A stretch of 64,000 nucleotides of DNA from Tritrichomonas musculus (GCA_039105265.1 JAPFFF010000001.1:2480001-2544000); one strand, 5' to 3'. Positions 22,583 through 33,875 are shown, numbered from the stretch's first letter. A program made the numbers and translations. Notes: generated by a model from the sequence alone, not told the origin.

Positions 22583-22650
22583 AAAAGTTATTGGTTTAGT
22601 CAAAGTTGCACAGAGGTATTCATGAAGAGATCTAGCCTAGAAATTCGAAT
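22583..22650 (+). repeat. Composite repeat: GGTTTAGTCAAAGTTGCAC copy 2 plus AGAGGTATTCATGAAG copy 2
   Basis: Bases 22583-22611 repeat the 22465 motif, and 22612-22650 repeat the 21403 motif, so two dispersed motifs sit head to tail. This suggests that the desert holds fragments of a non-coding repeat family. Confidence 0.5.
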
Positions 22651-25264
22651 AATAATTAAATATTATTTTATATATTTTATATTTATGCTATAATATAAAG
22701 TATATAATGTTTTATACGTTTGATTTCGAGATATTAATATATATTATATTTCTATGGCCAAATGTCTATTGAGAACTTTTGTTAGAGAAATTAAATTCTC
22801 AATTTTGAATCTCATTAAGGTGGTACTGTCTTTGCATTTATCTCAATATATAATTTATATTTAAATTTATGAAATCATAAAAAATGAATTTTATTATTGA
22901 TATATTTAATTATATACAGCATAATAATATGAGAATTTAAAGATAAAAATAAATATGAATATGACCTTGAAGAACTTTTTAAAAGTATTTATTAACCTAA
23001 TGTATTCAAAAATAAAAAAATATAATATATTTTGCAAATTTTTATGCAAAAGCATCTTGCTTTCTTTAAAATAAAATCATAAATAAATTATAATATTAGA
23101 ATTAAAATAGATTGAAATAAATAAATAAATTATAATTAATAATAGATTCAAAAAAGGTAAGCCAAATAATATTAAATTAAAATCATTTTAATTTTTTTTA
23201 AGAAATCTCTCTTTGGAGCTTATTTATTTGCAGAATTAATGCGAATGGATCTAATAAAATAAGCAGAAATTTCTTGTATCGCTCAGAATAAATTTTTGTT
23301 TTTTGAAACTTTTTCTGAAGTGCTTCTCACAAAAAAAATGACAAATTTCAAATTTATTCTGAAGCCGGTGCTTGAATTTGATCAACGAAATCATTAAAAT
23401 CTTATTATTTATAAAAAATAAAAATTCTCCTTAAAGAGTTTTTTTGAAAAAAACAATTCTATCTCTAAGATGCAAAATTTGATCTCTGCCTATACAACGC
23501 ATTAATAATGGAATTAATTCAAACAATTTTTTTATGATTATGGAGCTACCAAAGATTTATAATTTAAATATAAGAATCATAGAAATCAAATCGATGACCT
23601 ATGTCATTTTCGAGAATTGACTCCCAAATTTGTGAGCTTTATTTCATTAAAAAAAAAAAAAATTATTTATCACAAAAGTGAAAATTAAATTCAACTTTTT
23701 CTTAATATAAAATAATATTTTGAATAGTTAAAAAACAAAATATAAAAATGGATTAAAATCGATAAAAAAATCATATATAAATTATATAATTTAGTGTTTT
23801 TTATCCACTTCATTTTTATTTATTGCAACAATGAGAAGATATGATTCTTAGTTTTTTTTTTTTTTTGTAAAGAATATATATAATTGACATTGAATTTTAT
23901 TACAAAAGTATTGAAAATTGCTTGGTATTTAACATATTATTTTGTAAATACATGAATATTTGATGTTTGATATGATTCAAACCTATTTTTTGTACAAAAA
24001 TCAAAAAATAATTTTTTGAAAATAGAACCAATAAAATATATCTGTATATTATTTTATGAATGAATCATAATAATAAAAATGTTTTTTTATTGCATTTTTA
24101 TATATATTCTATCAAGAAATATAAAAAACATATTTAATGATAAGTTTTCAAAAAGTTAAAATTGAATAAAATTATATTTTCTTTTTATCTTTTCATAATA
24201 TTAAATTATTCAAATATTAAGTATGGATATAAATAGCAAAAAAATATTAGGATTTTATATATGAATATAACATTGTAAACATCATTATTGGATGAAAAAA
24301 TGACAAAGAAAATATCCCCTTAACAAAATCTATTTGATTTGAAAGAAAATATTTCAATGAAAATGTGTATTAACAAAAGTTATTGATCACTTATTGAAAA
24401 TATTTCAATCAAAAATTCAATAAGTGTTTAATACACTTTTTTACTATCAAAAATTTGATCGTTTTCCTTTAATAAGTTTTGGTTTAAATCAATCTTTTTT
24501 GTTCTTCTCAAAGAAACAAAAAGAGAGATAATTTTGTTTCTTCATTTGACCCATATGAAGCATCCAAATCCTGAAAAATCATATGTCTTTTTGATCCTTG
24601 GGAAGAAAAATGTGGATTGTCATAGTTCATTTATGTTTTGCATATGCATTATAATAAATAATCTAAGTATCTTTTTTTGTGGCACTATACAAAGAATTTA
24701 AATTCTAAATTAAATTATTTCAATTTTACGCATAATGATGAAAATATTTTCTAAATTATTTATAATTAAAAAGAAAAACAAGCAAAATTTCATATTTAAT
24801 AAACAATTCTTTACAATATATTATATATATATATATATTTAATCATTAGATATATAATTAAATATTTTATTGAATAAATGTTCAAAATATTTATTTGTGT
24901 ATTAACATTATGAATATCATTAACATTTTATGCTATATTATGCATTTTTAAATTGAATTTATGCAATGTCAATGATTCAATAATCTGATCAAAATTTCAG
25001 AGAAAAATCGATATATAGTCATTTTTATTTTTATTGCAAGAATAAATTATTTATACATATATTTAAATCATAATTATTTTTATAAAAATAAAGAAACAAA
25101 TAAATATTTTATAAAATTATATGTAATAACAATAATAATATATATATAAATAAAAATATTTTTATTTATCAAACCATAGAAATAAAATAACTTTATCAAA
25201 AAGTTTTCACAAATCTATCTTTCTAAGAAAAATGAAATCATTGTTTTGAAGCTTCGGGAAATAG

Positions 25265-26851
25265 ATGTCCGAAAACGAATCAACATATATAGAAGACCTC
25301 CATGATAAGAATAATCCTAAGGAGATGGTTAAAGCTGTTTCCATTCTTCATCTTGTTTCCATCTCATTTTTTTATGTATGCGCAGGACCATTTGGCCAAG
25401 GTGAAGCCATTGCAGCAGGAGGAGCCAAATGGTGTTTTATTTTTACATTACTTGTTCCTATTGTGTTCAGCATTCCCTTAGCACTAATTTCTAGTGAGCA
25501 ATCCTCAAGACTACCCACATGCGGAGGCTGTGCTGAATGGGGTCTTATTCTTGGACGTTTTATGGGCGTTTTAAACACATATGTTCGATTTTTATGTTCA
25601 GTATTTGATAATCCAATATATCCTGGAATGGTTGCAGATTATCTTTCCAATTTCATACCACAAGTAGATTCCCTAGGCTATCGAATATTGATAGCCATAC
25701 TTTCGAATATCATTGTTCTAGTGATCAACATATCCGGACTCGAAACGGTTGGGGCTGTTTCTTTCGCCTTGACGATCGTTATTATAGCTCCCTTTATTTT
25801 ATTTTTCTGTTTTGGTGCCTCAGAAATGACCTCTTCCAAAGTATTTGCCGACAAACCGAAAGAATATGGCTCTGTTGATTGGTCTCTTATGTTATCCACC
25901 TTAATTTGGCAATACAGCGGTTTTGACACCGTCTCAGCATTATCTGAAGAAACCAAAAATCCTAAACGTACATTTCCAATAGCATTATCAATAACAATCG
26001 TAATCGTTATTCTTGTTTACATCTTGCCAACCGTCTCGGGAATTTCGGTCGAGCCCGATCTTGATCTTTGGGAGAGTGGTGCCTTTGCTGACATTTCTGA
26101 GAAGCTTCCGCATTGTGGCAACGGCTGGCTTGGTTATTGGATCAGTATTGCAGGTATCCTATCGGCCCTTTCAATGTTGAATATAGCAATATCTTGCACT
26201 GGAAGAGAAACTTACGCCGGCGCTTTATTGGACGCTTTTCCGTTCTCGAGGTATCTTGGAAAACTTCATAATAACATGAAACATGAACCTTTACCGATAG
26301 TTGCTCTAGTATTTATGTCGATTATTACAATACCTTTTCAGTTCTTCGATTTCTCAATGCTGGTAGAATGGAGTGGTTTGTTAACGGTAATCCAACAATT
26401 GATTCAAATTGCGGCCTTCATCGCTTTGAGATTCCCTTCAATGGTAAAAAGAATGAAAAGAGAACAGGCAATCTTGAGAGCAAGAGTTGAGGCTGTCGAA
26501 TTGTCTAGTATCGACGCCTCTGTTCAGGTCTCAAAAGCCGAACAGGAATCTCTCGAGCAAGATGCCAATGAGAATAATGATATCGAGGACTTGTCAGATA
26601 AATTCATAATTCCAGGCGGTTGGGCAGGCGTAGTTATCGTATGTGTACCAATTACAGCTATTTCGATCTTCTTGTGCGTAGTCGCAGGTTGGATGTCCCT
26701 CGTAATTTCAGTCGCAATGGTGGCGGGAATGTTCTTGTTAAAGGGAATTGAAATTGGAATTAAGATTCTGATCGTGAAATGCAAGAGAAAGAGAGCAAGA
26801 GCTAGAAGAGAAATGAGTGAAATTGAACAATCTTCAGATCAATCACCTTAA
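25265..26851 (+). CDS. APC-superfamily amino acid or polyamine permease
   Basis: This 528-residue membrane protein has about twelve hydrophobic segments, starting with ISFFYVCAGPFGQGEAIAAGG, the glycine-rich first helix typical of APC transporters. The signature WQYSGFDTVSALSEETKNP near residue 220 resembles the helix-6 region of eukaryotic polyamine/LAT-type transporters. A hydrophilic loop of about 75 residues (~385-455), rich in Glu, Ala and Ser, precedes the last two membrane segments, and the tail is basic then acidic. It would import amino acids or polyamines at the plasma or another membrane; substrate cannot be read from sequence. Its codons are less AT-biased than the flanks. A TCATTGT initiator-like motif lies about 30 bases before the ATG. 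Confidence 0.85.
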   Translation: MSENESTYIEDLHDKNNPKEMVKAVSILHLVSISFFYVCAGPFGQGEAIAAGGAKWCFIFTLLVPIVFSIPLALISSEQSSRLPTCGGCAEWGLILGRFMGVLNTYVRFLCSVFDNPIYPGMVADYLSNFIPQVDSLGYRILIAILSNIIVLVINISGLETVGAVSFALTIVIIAPFILFFCFGASEMTSSKVFADKPKEYGSVDWSLMLSTLIWQYSGFDTVSALSEETKNPKRTFPIALSITIVIVILVYILPTVSGISVEPDLDLWESGAFADISEKLPHCGNGWLGYWISIAGILSALSMLNIAISCTGRETYAGALLDAFPFSRYLGKLHNNMKHEPLPIVALVFMSIITIPFQFFDFSMLVEWSGLLTVIQQLIQIAAFIALRFPSMVKRMKREQAILRARVEAVELSSIDASVQVSKAEQESLEQDANENNDIEDLSDKFIIPGGWAGVVIVCVPITAISIFLCVVAGWMSLVISVAMVAGMFLLKGIEIGIKILIVKCKRKRARARREMSEIEQSSDQSP

Positions 26852-27196
26852 GTTTATGGTCAATTAATTGACTAATTATAAAATTTATAAAATCTATTCA
26901 AATAAAAATAATTCTTTGAAAAGTTTGATAGCCCATTCAATCTTTAAAACCTTTTCTTATCAAAAAGTTCACAACATAAAAAAGACTAAAAAAATCTCAT
27001 TGTTGGATATGCATATTGTCGGATATGTATATCTCTCTTTTGAGGATTTTTTAATAAATTTTTCCAATTGCAATGGTTCTTAATCAAAATTCAATATAAT
27101 ATTCTTGCGAAAATGAAAATAAAATAGAATATTCCTTGATTATTTCTTTATTTTATTGTAAATTAAAACAACTACTTAAAAAAAAATGCCGAGAGT
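26852..27196. other. Intergenic, convergent gene ends
   Basis: This is AT-rich sequence between the 3' ends of the permease and the minus-strand neighbour. The short frame at 26868 is Lys/Asn/Ile-rich and overlaps the expected 3' UTR, so I take it as chance. Confidence 0.55.
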
Positions 27197-28855
27197 TCAT
27201 TCAGATTCATTTTCTTCAAAAATTTTCATAATTTCATTTTCTTCTTGATTTGAGTTAGAAGAAACATTATCATTATCATTATCATCAAAAGCGAAAACAT
27301 CATCATTTAATGAATTTCCACGTTTATATTCTTCTTCTTCATTTATGAGAGTTTTAACACTGGCATTATCTAATAGTTCTTCTTCTTCTTCAAAATTCTC
27401 ATCGCTTTTTTGATCGGCTGTATTTTTCTGATTATTATTTTCAGCTTCAAACTCTTCCTCTTCCTCTTCTTTTTCATCTGAAATCAAATCTTTTAATTCA
27501 TTCAAATTGAATGAATCATCGCTATTTTCTTTAGGCTGATCTTTCTTTGAATTCATTTCAAAGTAATCGTCATAATCATCAAAATTGTCTTCTTCTTTTG
27601 ATTTATTTGGCTTGCTCTTTGAATTCAATTTATCAGATTCTTTTTTATTAATTTTTGAATTGCTATTTGAATTTGATTCTGAATTTTTCTCAGAATTTTT
27701 TGAATTGATTTCTTTCAAAATTGAATTTGTTTTTTTAGCAGGACTTTTTGATTTAACCGACGGTTTTTGTTCAAGTAATGGTTTGGATTTTTTCTCTGGC
27801 GTTTTTGAGTTGATTGTTACTTTCTGTTTTATTTGAGTTTTTTGTTTTATTTCTGGAGTTTTTAGATATTCATAGTTCACTTGATTATTTGGCTTCTTTG
27901 GAGTGAAAACAAATTTTGGATCTAAATCAACAATAAGTTTTTTATTTACAACTTTTTCTTTTGGTCTTTTAATAACTTCGTAATAGAAAAAGTTCTCAAA
28001 ATTTTGAATATTTTTCAGCATCTGATTATAATCTTTAATTATTTGCATGTTTCCGTTGTAAATGTTAATCTTTGAAATATTTGAATTCTCATTCTTATTA
28101 TAAAGTTGTTTTTGAGCATCAGAAACTGTTGCCATAAAATCTAAGAAAATATTATCTTCGCTCCAATTTTCTATATTTTTAAATGTTACTTTAAAAATAA
28201 CTTTAACTTCATAAGAAGTGAATTTTTTGAGTTTATCACTTTCATTCAATTTTCCTTCATTTTTTTGAATTGTCACTGAATGACAACCTTCATAAGTTTC
28301 TTTAATAAGCTTATAAGCTTCAGAAACAAATTCATTTTCTGAAAATACGAAGTTTTTATTTCCATATTTGAGAATAACCGTTTCACAATTCATTTTGACA
28401 TTGATACAAATTCCGGCTGGAATCGCTAAAAAAGGATATTCAATATGAGGCAATTCTTTGTCGAATATTTTGAATAAGACGTGACTTTTTATACATTTAT
28501 CTGAATAATAAAGCTGATTTTGCTTGAAAGAATCAATGATTTCATCGTATTTCATTTTATGACCATTTTCAATATGAATCGTTTTAGAAATTGGTAAGAA
28601 AAAAGTAATATTAGTTCTTCTATGAGGAAATTTAATAATAAAAACAAAGTTTTCGGTTATTTTTTCTAAGAATTTTTCTTTTGGTTGATTCTCAACAATC
28701 AGATGATAATAATCAATATTCAAAAAAGTAGCTATTTTCTTTTTTAAATCGTTAATAGTTGGGCATTCTTTAACATTTACTTGAATGGAGTTAAAAAATA
28801 GTGGGTCAATAAATTGGTAATAAAATGTCTTCATCATTTTGCTAGTTGTTTTCAT
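27197..28855 (-). CDS. Hypothetical protein with folded N-terminal half and acidic, Lys/Ser/Asn-rich tail
   Basis: This 552-residue protein is not recognised. Residues 1-~310 have mixed hydrophobic/polar composition with alternating strand-like segments (for example ITFFLPISKTIHI and CINVKMNCETVILKYG), consistent with several small beta-rich, perhaps ubiquitin-like, modules; that reading is speculative. From ~325 the sequence becomes disordered: first Lys/Pro/Ser/Thr repeats around TPEKK and SPAKK, then a strongly acidic run with EEEEEEFEAE near 470. No membrane segment or catalytic motif is seen. It is convergent with the permease gene. The ATG at 28855 is the first in frame. Confidence 0.75.
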   Translation of the reverse strand: MKTTSKMMKTFYYQFIDPLFFNSIQVNVKECPTINDLKKKIATFLNIDYYHLIVENQPKEKFLEKITENFVFIIKFPHRRTNITFFLPISKTIHIENGHKMKYDEIIDSFKQNQLYYSDKCIKSHVLFKIFDKELPHIEYPFLAIPAGICINVKMNCETVILKYGNKNFVFSENEFVSEAYKLIKETYEGCHSVTIQKNEGKLNESDKLKKFTSYEVKVIFKVTFKNIENWSEDNIFLDFMATVSDAQKQLYNKNENSNISKINIYNGNMQIIKDYNQMLKNIQNFENFFYYEVIKRPKEKVVNKKLIVDLDPKFVFTPKKPNNQVNYEYLKTPEIKQKTQIKQKVTINSKTPEKKSKPLLEQKPSVKSKSPAKKTNSILKEINSKNSEKNSESNSNSNSKINKKESDKLNSKSKPNKSKEEDNFDDYDDYFEMNSKKDQPKENSDDSFNLNELKDLISDEKEEEEEEFEAENNNQKNTADQKSDENFEEEEELLDNASVKTLINEEEEYKRGNSLNDDVFAFDDNDNDNVSSNSNQEENEIMKIFEENESE

Positions 28856-29105
28856 CCGTTTAAAATAATTTTTCTATTTATAAAAAAATTTACAAATTAT
28901 GAGCTTTTGATGAATGATTAAAATTATAATATAATATATATTATATTTAACATATATTTACAATATTTATTACTGGAAAAATAAAATATTTTTAACGATA
29001 TTTACATTTTAATAACGAACAAATATTAATTGAAATTTTTTAAATGAGAATAAATTAAAATATAAAAATAATTAGAAAATAACTTTTCTTATAATCATAA
29101 TTTTC

Positions 29106-29140
29106 AGTGACAGTTTAGGTCAATACTTACCTTGTATGAA
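29106..29140 (+). repeat. Dispersed repeat copy 3, mutated palindrome
   Basis: GACAGTTTAGGTCAATA followed by CTTACCTTGTATG aligns with the 40704-40739 copy, but two changes break the central palindrome. Confidence 0.45.
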
Positions 29141-29850
29141 TGGATATTCATGATTTTATACATACAAAAAAAATATTATTATGGACAAGTTTTTTTAGGT
29201 ATTATTATGGATATTGGCATTTAAATAATCAAGCAAAAATATTGTTACCTCATTATTTTATTATTTTAATGTACATAATTACTTATATTCCAATTTTTAT
29301 GATATTGGAAATCTTATTCTTTAAAGTTTATAGGCAATCAATTTAATTTAAGTGAGACTGTTTTATATTTATTTTTATATCTTTTGATTAAGCATATATT
29401 AATATAATATTTGGATGAAAATTTTAAACTAGTTTAAAAAAAAAATATTTTTGCTTGGTTGTTTATAAGCCAATGTTCATAATAAAGATCAATTATCCTT
29501 TAAAGCTAGTATGCTATTTATACAAAAGGATAAAAAAATTTTCATACTTTTTTTCTATGGTACGATACAAGCTAAAAAAATCCTTTCCATATGAAAAAAA
29601 AAAAAAATATTTTGGACAGAAAAAATGATTTCACTCAAAATTAATCGATTAATATCTCAAAGATAAATTAGAAAAACCTTCCTTTATTTTTATATGTTAT
29701 TATATACGATGTTATATATTTAAATATTAGGTTTGCTTTGATTTTTGCTGGCTTTTAAATATGAATGACTTTAAAATTTTTTTAAAATCTTTAAAATTTT
29801 TAAACTTTTTGAATTTTAATAAAATTTTATAAAATATTCATATTTTATAC

Positions 29851-29942
29851 AGAGTAGGTGTAACTCAAAGAGATTTTATTCTCAAAAAGTTTGTTTTTCT
29901 GAAGTTTACGCAATTTTTTTTTGAGAGAGTTTCACCTACTCT
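29851..29942. repeat. Inverted repeat, 16-bp arms, directly upstream of a gene
   Basis: AGAGTAGGTGTAACTC at 29851-29866 is the reverse complement, with one mismatch, of GAGTTTCACCTACTCT at 29927-29942. The arms are 60 bp apart and the right arm ends 9 bp before the ATG at 29952. It could be an operator-like site, the ends of a tiny element, or a cruciform. Confidence 0.55.
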
Positions 29943-29951
29943 TTTTTTACA

Positions 29952-30380
29952 ATGATTCCACCAATACTTATAACAGAACCAAAAGGACCAATTCAAAACA
30001 GATCAAGAAGAATTCATCAAAATGTGATTCGAGAACCAACTAATCCTAATAATGATAATCCAAGAAAAGTAATTATTTCTCAAAATCCAGTGTTAATTGT
30101 TTATAAAGAGTTATTAAAAGAAAACAAATTTATAGCAGTTCAAAATACAGATTTACCAAACATTCCTTATAAATATCATATTTACGCTGAAGATAATGAT
30201 GGCCAAAAATATTATTTTAAAGTTTTTGCAAATAAACCAAACAAATCTAGCTTTGGATTTTGCAGTGTTAACCAGGCTAAATACTTATCTTTTCAAAAAG
30301 AATATTATTATATTGCCATTGTAGCTAAAAATTCACGATCTGTCTTGTTTTATAAGAAAAGCATAGAATTGTTATCATAA
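29952..30380 (+). CDS. Small hypothetical protein (142 aa)
   Basis: The N-terminal ~45 residues are Pro/Asn/Arg-rich and probably disordered. Residues ~45-142 look like a compact beta-rich domain (YKYHIYAEDNDGQKYYFKVF, then SSFGFCSVNQAKYLSFQK). No membrane segment, signal peptide or known family is recognised. The inverted repeat directly upstream is unusual for this window and may control it. It is plausible as a gene because its composition differs from the surrounding AT-rich DNA and it has a clean ATG and stop. Confidence 0.6.
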   Translation: MIPPILITEPKGPIQNRSRRIHQNVIREPTNPNNDNPRKVIISQNPVLIVYKELLKENKFIAVQNTDLPNIPYKYHIYAEDNDGQKYYFKVFANKPNKSSFGFCSVNQAKYLSFQKEYYYIAIVAKNSRSVLFYKKSIELLS

Positions 30381-31039
30381 TATGATTTTAATTATTTTTT
30401 CTGTATCAATTAATTTGTTGTAAATAAAAGCAAGAGATATTTAAAAATTTAATGTTTAGTCTCTATTTTCATCAATTAATAATAAATCAAGCTTTAATGA
30501 AAAAAGTACTCTCTTGAATTGTCATGTCTCAATATAAATTTACAAAATGTAAATTATAATTTCAATACAGCAGAATAAAAAATAAAAAATGTTTATTTCA
30601 CTCTTCTCAAAAAGTTATATTGACAATATAATAAAATTAAATTATCTTAATACTTTATATAATATTTCTATTATATAAATATATTTTAATATTTTAAATT
30701 AATTTTAAACACCAAAAATATTAAATAAAAACGAAATAAGATAAGATTGTTGACAAAAAAATATTATTACATTTCCAAAAATTTATTTTTTATTTTGATT
30801 ATTCACATTTTTTCAATGGGCTTGAAATTATTTGTAAAGTGTTATCATTTTCACAATAAAATTTCGACATGAATATTTAAAGACTAATACTATACTAAAT
30901 AAATTCATAAGTGTAGCTAACAATTTATCGGTAACGATAAATTTGAAAACCATCAGAATTTTTGAATGGAGAATAAACTAACTTTGAAAATTTTATTTTG
31001 ATATAATCAAATTAACTTAAGCATTAACCTAATTCTATT
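30381..31039. other. Intergenic, nothing recognised
   Basis: AT-rich sequence with no gene-like frame. TCAAATTA, about 30 bases before the next ATG, is a weak initiator match. Confidence 0.55.
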
Positions 31040-32902
31040 ATGCAACAACCGAATAATAATATACAACAACAACAATTTACAAATTCGAATTTTCAACAAC
31101 AACAGCAATATAACAATAATCAACAAGGATCTTTTGGAAGTTTTTCACAACAGAATCAAAATTTTAGCATGCAACAACAACAATTAAATACAAATGCTTC
31201 ACAACAGTCTTCTTTTTCAAACTTCCCTCAGCAGCAATCTATGAATCCAAATCTCCAACAACAAAATTCTTTTGGTAGTTTTTCACAACCGAATCCAAAT
31301 AGTAATATGCAACAGAACCAACAATTAAATCCAAATACTTCACAGCAATCGTCATACTCAAACCTTCCTCAGCAACAATTAAATCCAAATACCTCTCAAC
31401 AATCATCATATTCAACTTTACCCCAGCAACCATTAAACTCAAATATATCACAACAATCATCATACACAAACTTTTTGCAACAACAATTAAATCCTAATAA
31501 TCAACAACAACAACAGCAACAACAACAATCAAATCAAAGAGCAATGCCACTACCTCCAAAGCCAAATACTCAGCCAAAACGCTTTTTAAAGACACAGTCA
31601 TTCAAAGTTGTTTACGATGGAACGAACTACCTTATTGATCCAGTAAGTCTCAGCAAATCTTCTGGAAAATTCAATGAATTGATTCAGCCATACATTCATG
31701 ATTACGAGCACATGAGAAGCATTTATTTGGAGATTAATAATGTTCAATTCACAAAAAGGAATGTTAACAATTTCCTTCGTTTATGTCAAAAGCTTCCAAC
31801 TGATGTTCAAAACAACGAAATGGAAGAAATTTGCCAGATCGCAAAAATGTTTAAAGCAAATGAAATATATAACACTGGTCTCTCCTTTATACAAAGCAGT
31901 CTTGATCCGAATTTCAATGTTCCTGACGATAAATATGATGAAACGAACGGTCAACAATTCTTAAGAATTGTTGATCCAACAAATTGCATTCCAATTCATC
32001 AAGAAATGAGTGATGCCTATTTTGAAGATGCAAACAACAAGGATTACCAAGGCAATTATTATCAAATAAACGATTCAAACAAAAACGAAAATGCACCAGG
32101 TGAAGTTACTAATTCAACTACAGCACCTTTGAATTGTGATCAACCACCGCCAAGGAAAAATGAAAATGAAATTGATCTAGATAATCATTCATCCCTTCAT
32201 GATCCTGTTTATGCCCTTGACAATGTAGTTCACAATGAAGAAAATGAAACTAATAAAGAAGAACATAAACCTGTTAATAACGTGCCAATATTAGATAAAG
32301 ATGGAAATGTGATGCATTCTGTTGTATATCAAGTTAGAGTTGAAAATCATACATTTAAATGCCCTGTCTTTAAATTTGTTAGTGATAAACATATCATTTT
32401 CACAGCAAAGCAAAAATATGGTGATATTTACATCGGTGAAGGAATGGAAATTCATATTAGTAAAAAAGCTAATCATGTTGGACACATTCATCAAAATTGT
32501 TCAACTGTTGCTCCATTTAGTACAATACATGCAAGAGATACTCATTTTGATTTGAAATATGTTAATTCAGGAGCTCCAAATCACACTTCAATTGAGGTTT
32601 CTTTCCCATTAAATGGTGAAACAATCACTTGGAGTCCAAGGCCACCAAAGTTCGATCCTACAAGAAACGCTTTTTACCTCAATTTCCATGGTGAATATCA
32701 TCACACTCCAATTCTATCATCAAAGAATATTGTGTTACAAAATCAAAATGAACAACCAACTTTCATTGTTAGAAAAATGGACCCAAATGTTTATGAAATC
32801 GAATGTTTACCAATTGTTGATCCTTTAATTGCATTCTGTATCGGACTTTCAGATATTGTTGGCCCTTATTGTGATTCATTAGGTGGTGAATATTATGATT
32901 AA
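31040..32902 (+). CDS. Q/N-rich protein with BTB-like and tubby-like C-terminal domains
   Basis: The 620-residue protein begins with ~175 residues of Gln/Asn/Ser repeats (units such as LNPNTSQQSSYSNLPQQQ), a prion-like low-complexity region. Residues ~180-290 resemble the BTB-like module common in trichomonad proteins (FKVVYDGTNYLIDPVSLSKSSGKF, then helices). An Asn/Glu-rich linker follows. Residues ~415-612 match the tubby C-terminal fold pattern: FTAKQKYGDIYIGEGMEIHI, then RNAFYLNFHGEYHHTPILSS, then VRKMDPNVYEIECLP and the closing PLIAFCIGLSDI, comparable with the PLSPLQAFAI end of tubby proteins. A tubby-like domain could bind phosphoinositides, but key residues cannot be checked here. Domain calls are by eye. 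It may be a membrane or condensate adaptor. Confidence 0.7.
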   Translation: MQQPNNNIQQQQFTNSNFQQQQQYNNNQQGSFGSFSQQNQNFSMQQQQLNTNASQQSSFSNFPQQQSMNPNLQQQNSFGSFSQPNPNSNMQQNQQLNPNTSQQSSYSNLPQQQLNPNTSQQSSYSTLPQQPLNSNISQQSSYTNFLQQQLNPNNQQQQQQQQQSNQRAMPLPPKPNTQPKRFLKTQSFKVVYDGTNYLIDPVSLSKSSGKFNELIQPYIHDYEHMRSIYLEINNVQFTKRNVNNFLRLCQKLPTDVQNNEMEEICQIAKMFKANEIYNTGLSFIQSSLDPNFNVPDDKYDETNGQQFLRIVDPTNCIPIHQEMSDAYFEDANNKDYQGNYYQINDSNKNENAPGEVTNSTTAPLNCDQPPPRKNENEIDLDNHSSLHDPVYALDNVVHNEENETNKEEHKPVNNVPILDKDGNVMHSVVYQVRVENHTFKCPVFKFVSDKHIIFTAKQKYGDIYIGEGMEIHISKKANHVGHIHQNCSTVAPFSTIHARDTHFDLKYVNSGAPNHTSIEVSFPLNGETITWSPRPPKFDPTRNAFYLNFHGEYHHTPILSSKNIVLQNQNEQPTFIVRKMDPNVYEIECLPIVDPLIAFCIGLSDIVGPYCDSLGGEYYD

Positions 32903-33875
32903 AAATAAATTTATAAAATAGATTTAATTTAAAAGAGGTGAGGCTGCCAAAATTTTTGGTATTTTTTTTAATAATATTGATACATATTATCATATTACAG
33001 AGTTAAATGCAATTTATGATAATTTCACTAATATTTTTTTCAGATATTTAGCTAAAAATCTATTTTTAAAATTGAATTGTTTAAATCTTATTATAATTTC
33101 ATTTTTATCTTAATAAAAAAATTCTATTTACTCAAAATAATAAATAATTTAAATATCAATATTTAATATATAGATGTAAATAAAGTCTTCAACTAAGAAT
33201 TATAAATCAAATAATGATTTTTTATGATTTAACTAACTATCATCATATTATAAGCATGATAAGTTTGGCAAGTTATTGATAAATATTAAAATAAATACTT
33301 ATTGTGATGGAGATACCAAAATAAAAACAAATGAAATTATTTGGATATTTGTGAAGTTTACATCACTAACGTATATAGAATCATATTCAATATTAAACCT
33401 CAATCCTAGCTAAAATTGTAAAAAAAAATTTAAAAATATTTTGATATGTGTGCCAGCACCAGATAAGTTAAGAGATAAACTATAGTTATCCCTTTGGTCT
33501 TTAATATAGAAGAGAAATTTCTCTTTAAATTGAAAAATATTTTTTTGAATTTTGACCAAAAACGCATTTATTGAATAGCTTTCTTATTAAAAAATAGAGA
33601 TCATCTCTATACAAATGCAATTTAATTGATGAAAAGAAAAAATAATGATAAATATATGAATTATGTCATTTTGAAATATCAATACAATTTCAATTTTTTT
33701 TGAATAAATCTGAAAAAAAAGTATATGATATGAAAAGGTAACAACACCATAATACTATATTTTTAATTTATTTTTAATTTTGTTGATTATTATTTCTAAA
33801 AAAGTTCATTTAAAATTTCGCAGTCTCACCTCAAATTTTAATTAAAAGAAAAACAAGTTAAATAGAAATATATTT
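32903..33875. other. Intergenic block flanked by 13-bp inverted repeats
   Basis: GAGGTGAGGCTGC at 32935-32947 and GCAGTCTCACCTC at 33820-33832 are inverted copies with one mismatch. They enclose about 0.9 kb of AT-rich DNA without a gene. This may be a small non-autonomous element; no target duplication was identified. Confidence 0.35.

Larger units (their letters stand above)
20504..25264. other. 4.7-kb gene desert of AT-rich DNA with short dispersed repeats
   Basis: No reading frame here looks like a gene. The 65-codon frame at 21922 is Ile/Phe/Asn-rich and typical of random AT-rich sequence. The region has a T28 run at 20632-20659, TA-rich tracts, and two families of short direct repeats. 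Its composition is uniform, without GC-rich islands, so a hidden structured RNA is not obvious. Confidence 0.6.
28856..29951. other. 1.1-kb intergenic region with repeat copy and an inverted repeat before the next gene
   Basis: This is AT-rich sequence holding a mutated copy of the palindromic dispersed repeat (29106-29140), a GGTACGATACAAG fragment of the same family near 29560, and a 16-bp inverted repeat at 29851-29942. The 68-codon frame at 29140 is Ile/Phe/Tyr-rich, starts inside the repeat copy, and is probably chance. Confidence 0.5.

Noticed and set aside
26868..27083. 71-codon frame after the permease
   Set aside because: Lies in the expected 3' UTR region and has AT-driven composition.
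29140..29346. 68-codon plus frame with hydrophobic C-terminus
   Set aside because: Starts inside a dispersed repeat copy, composition Ile/Phe/Tyr as in random AT-rich DNA, no family.
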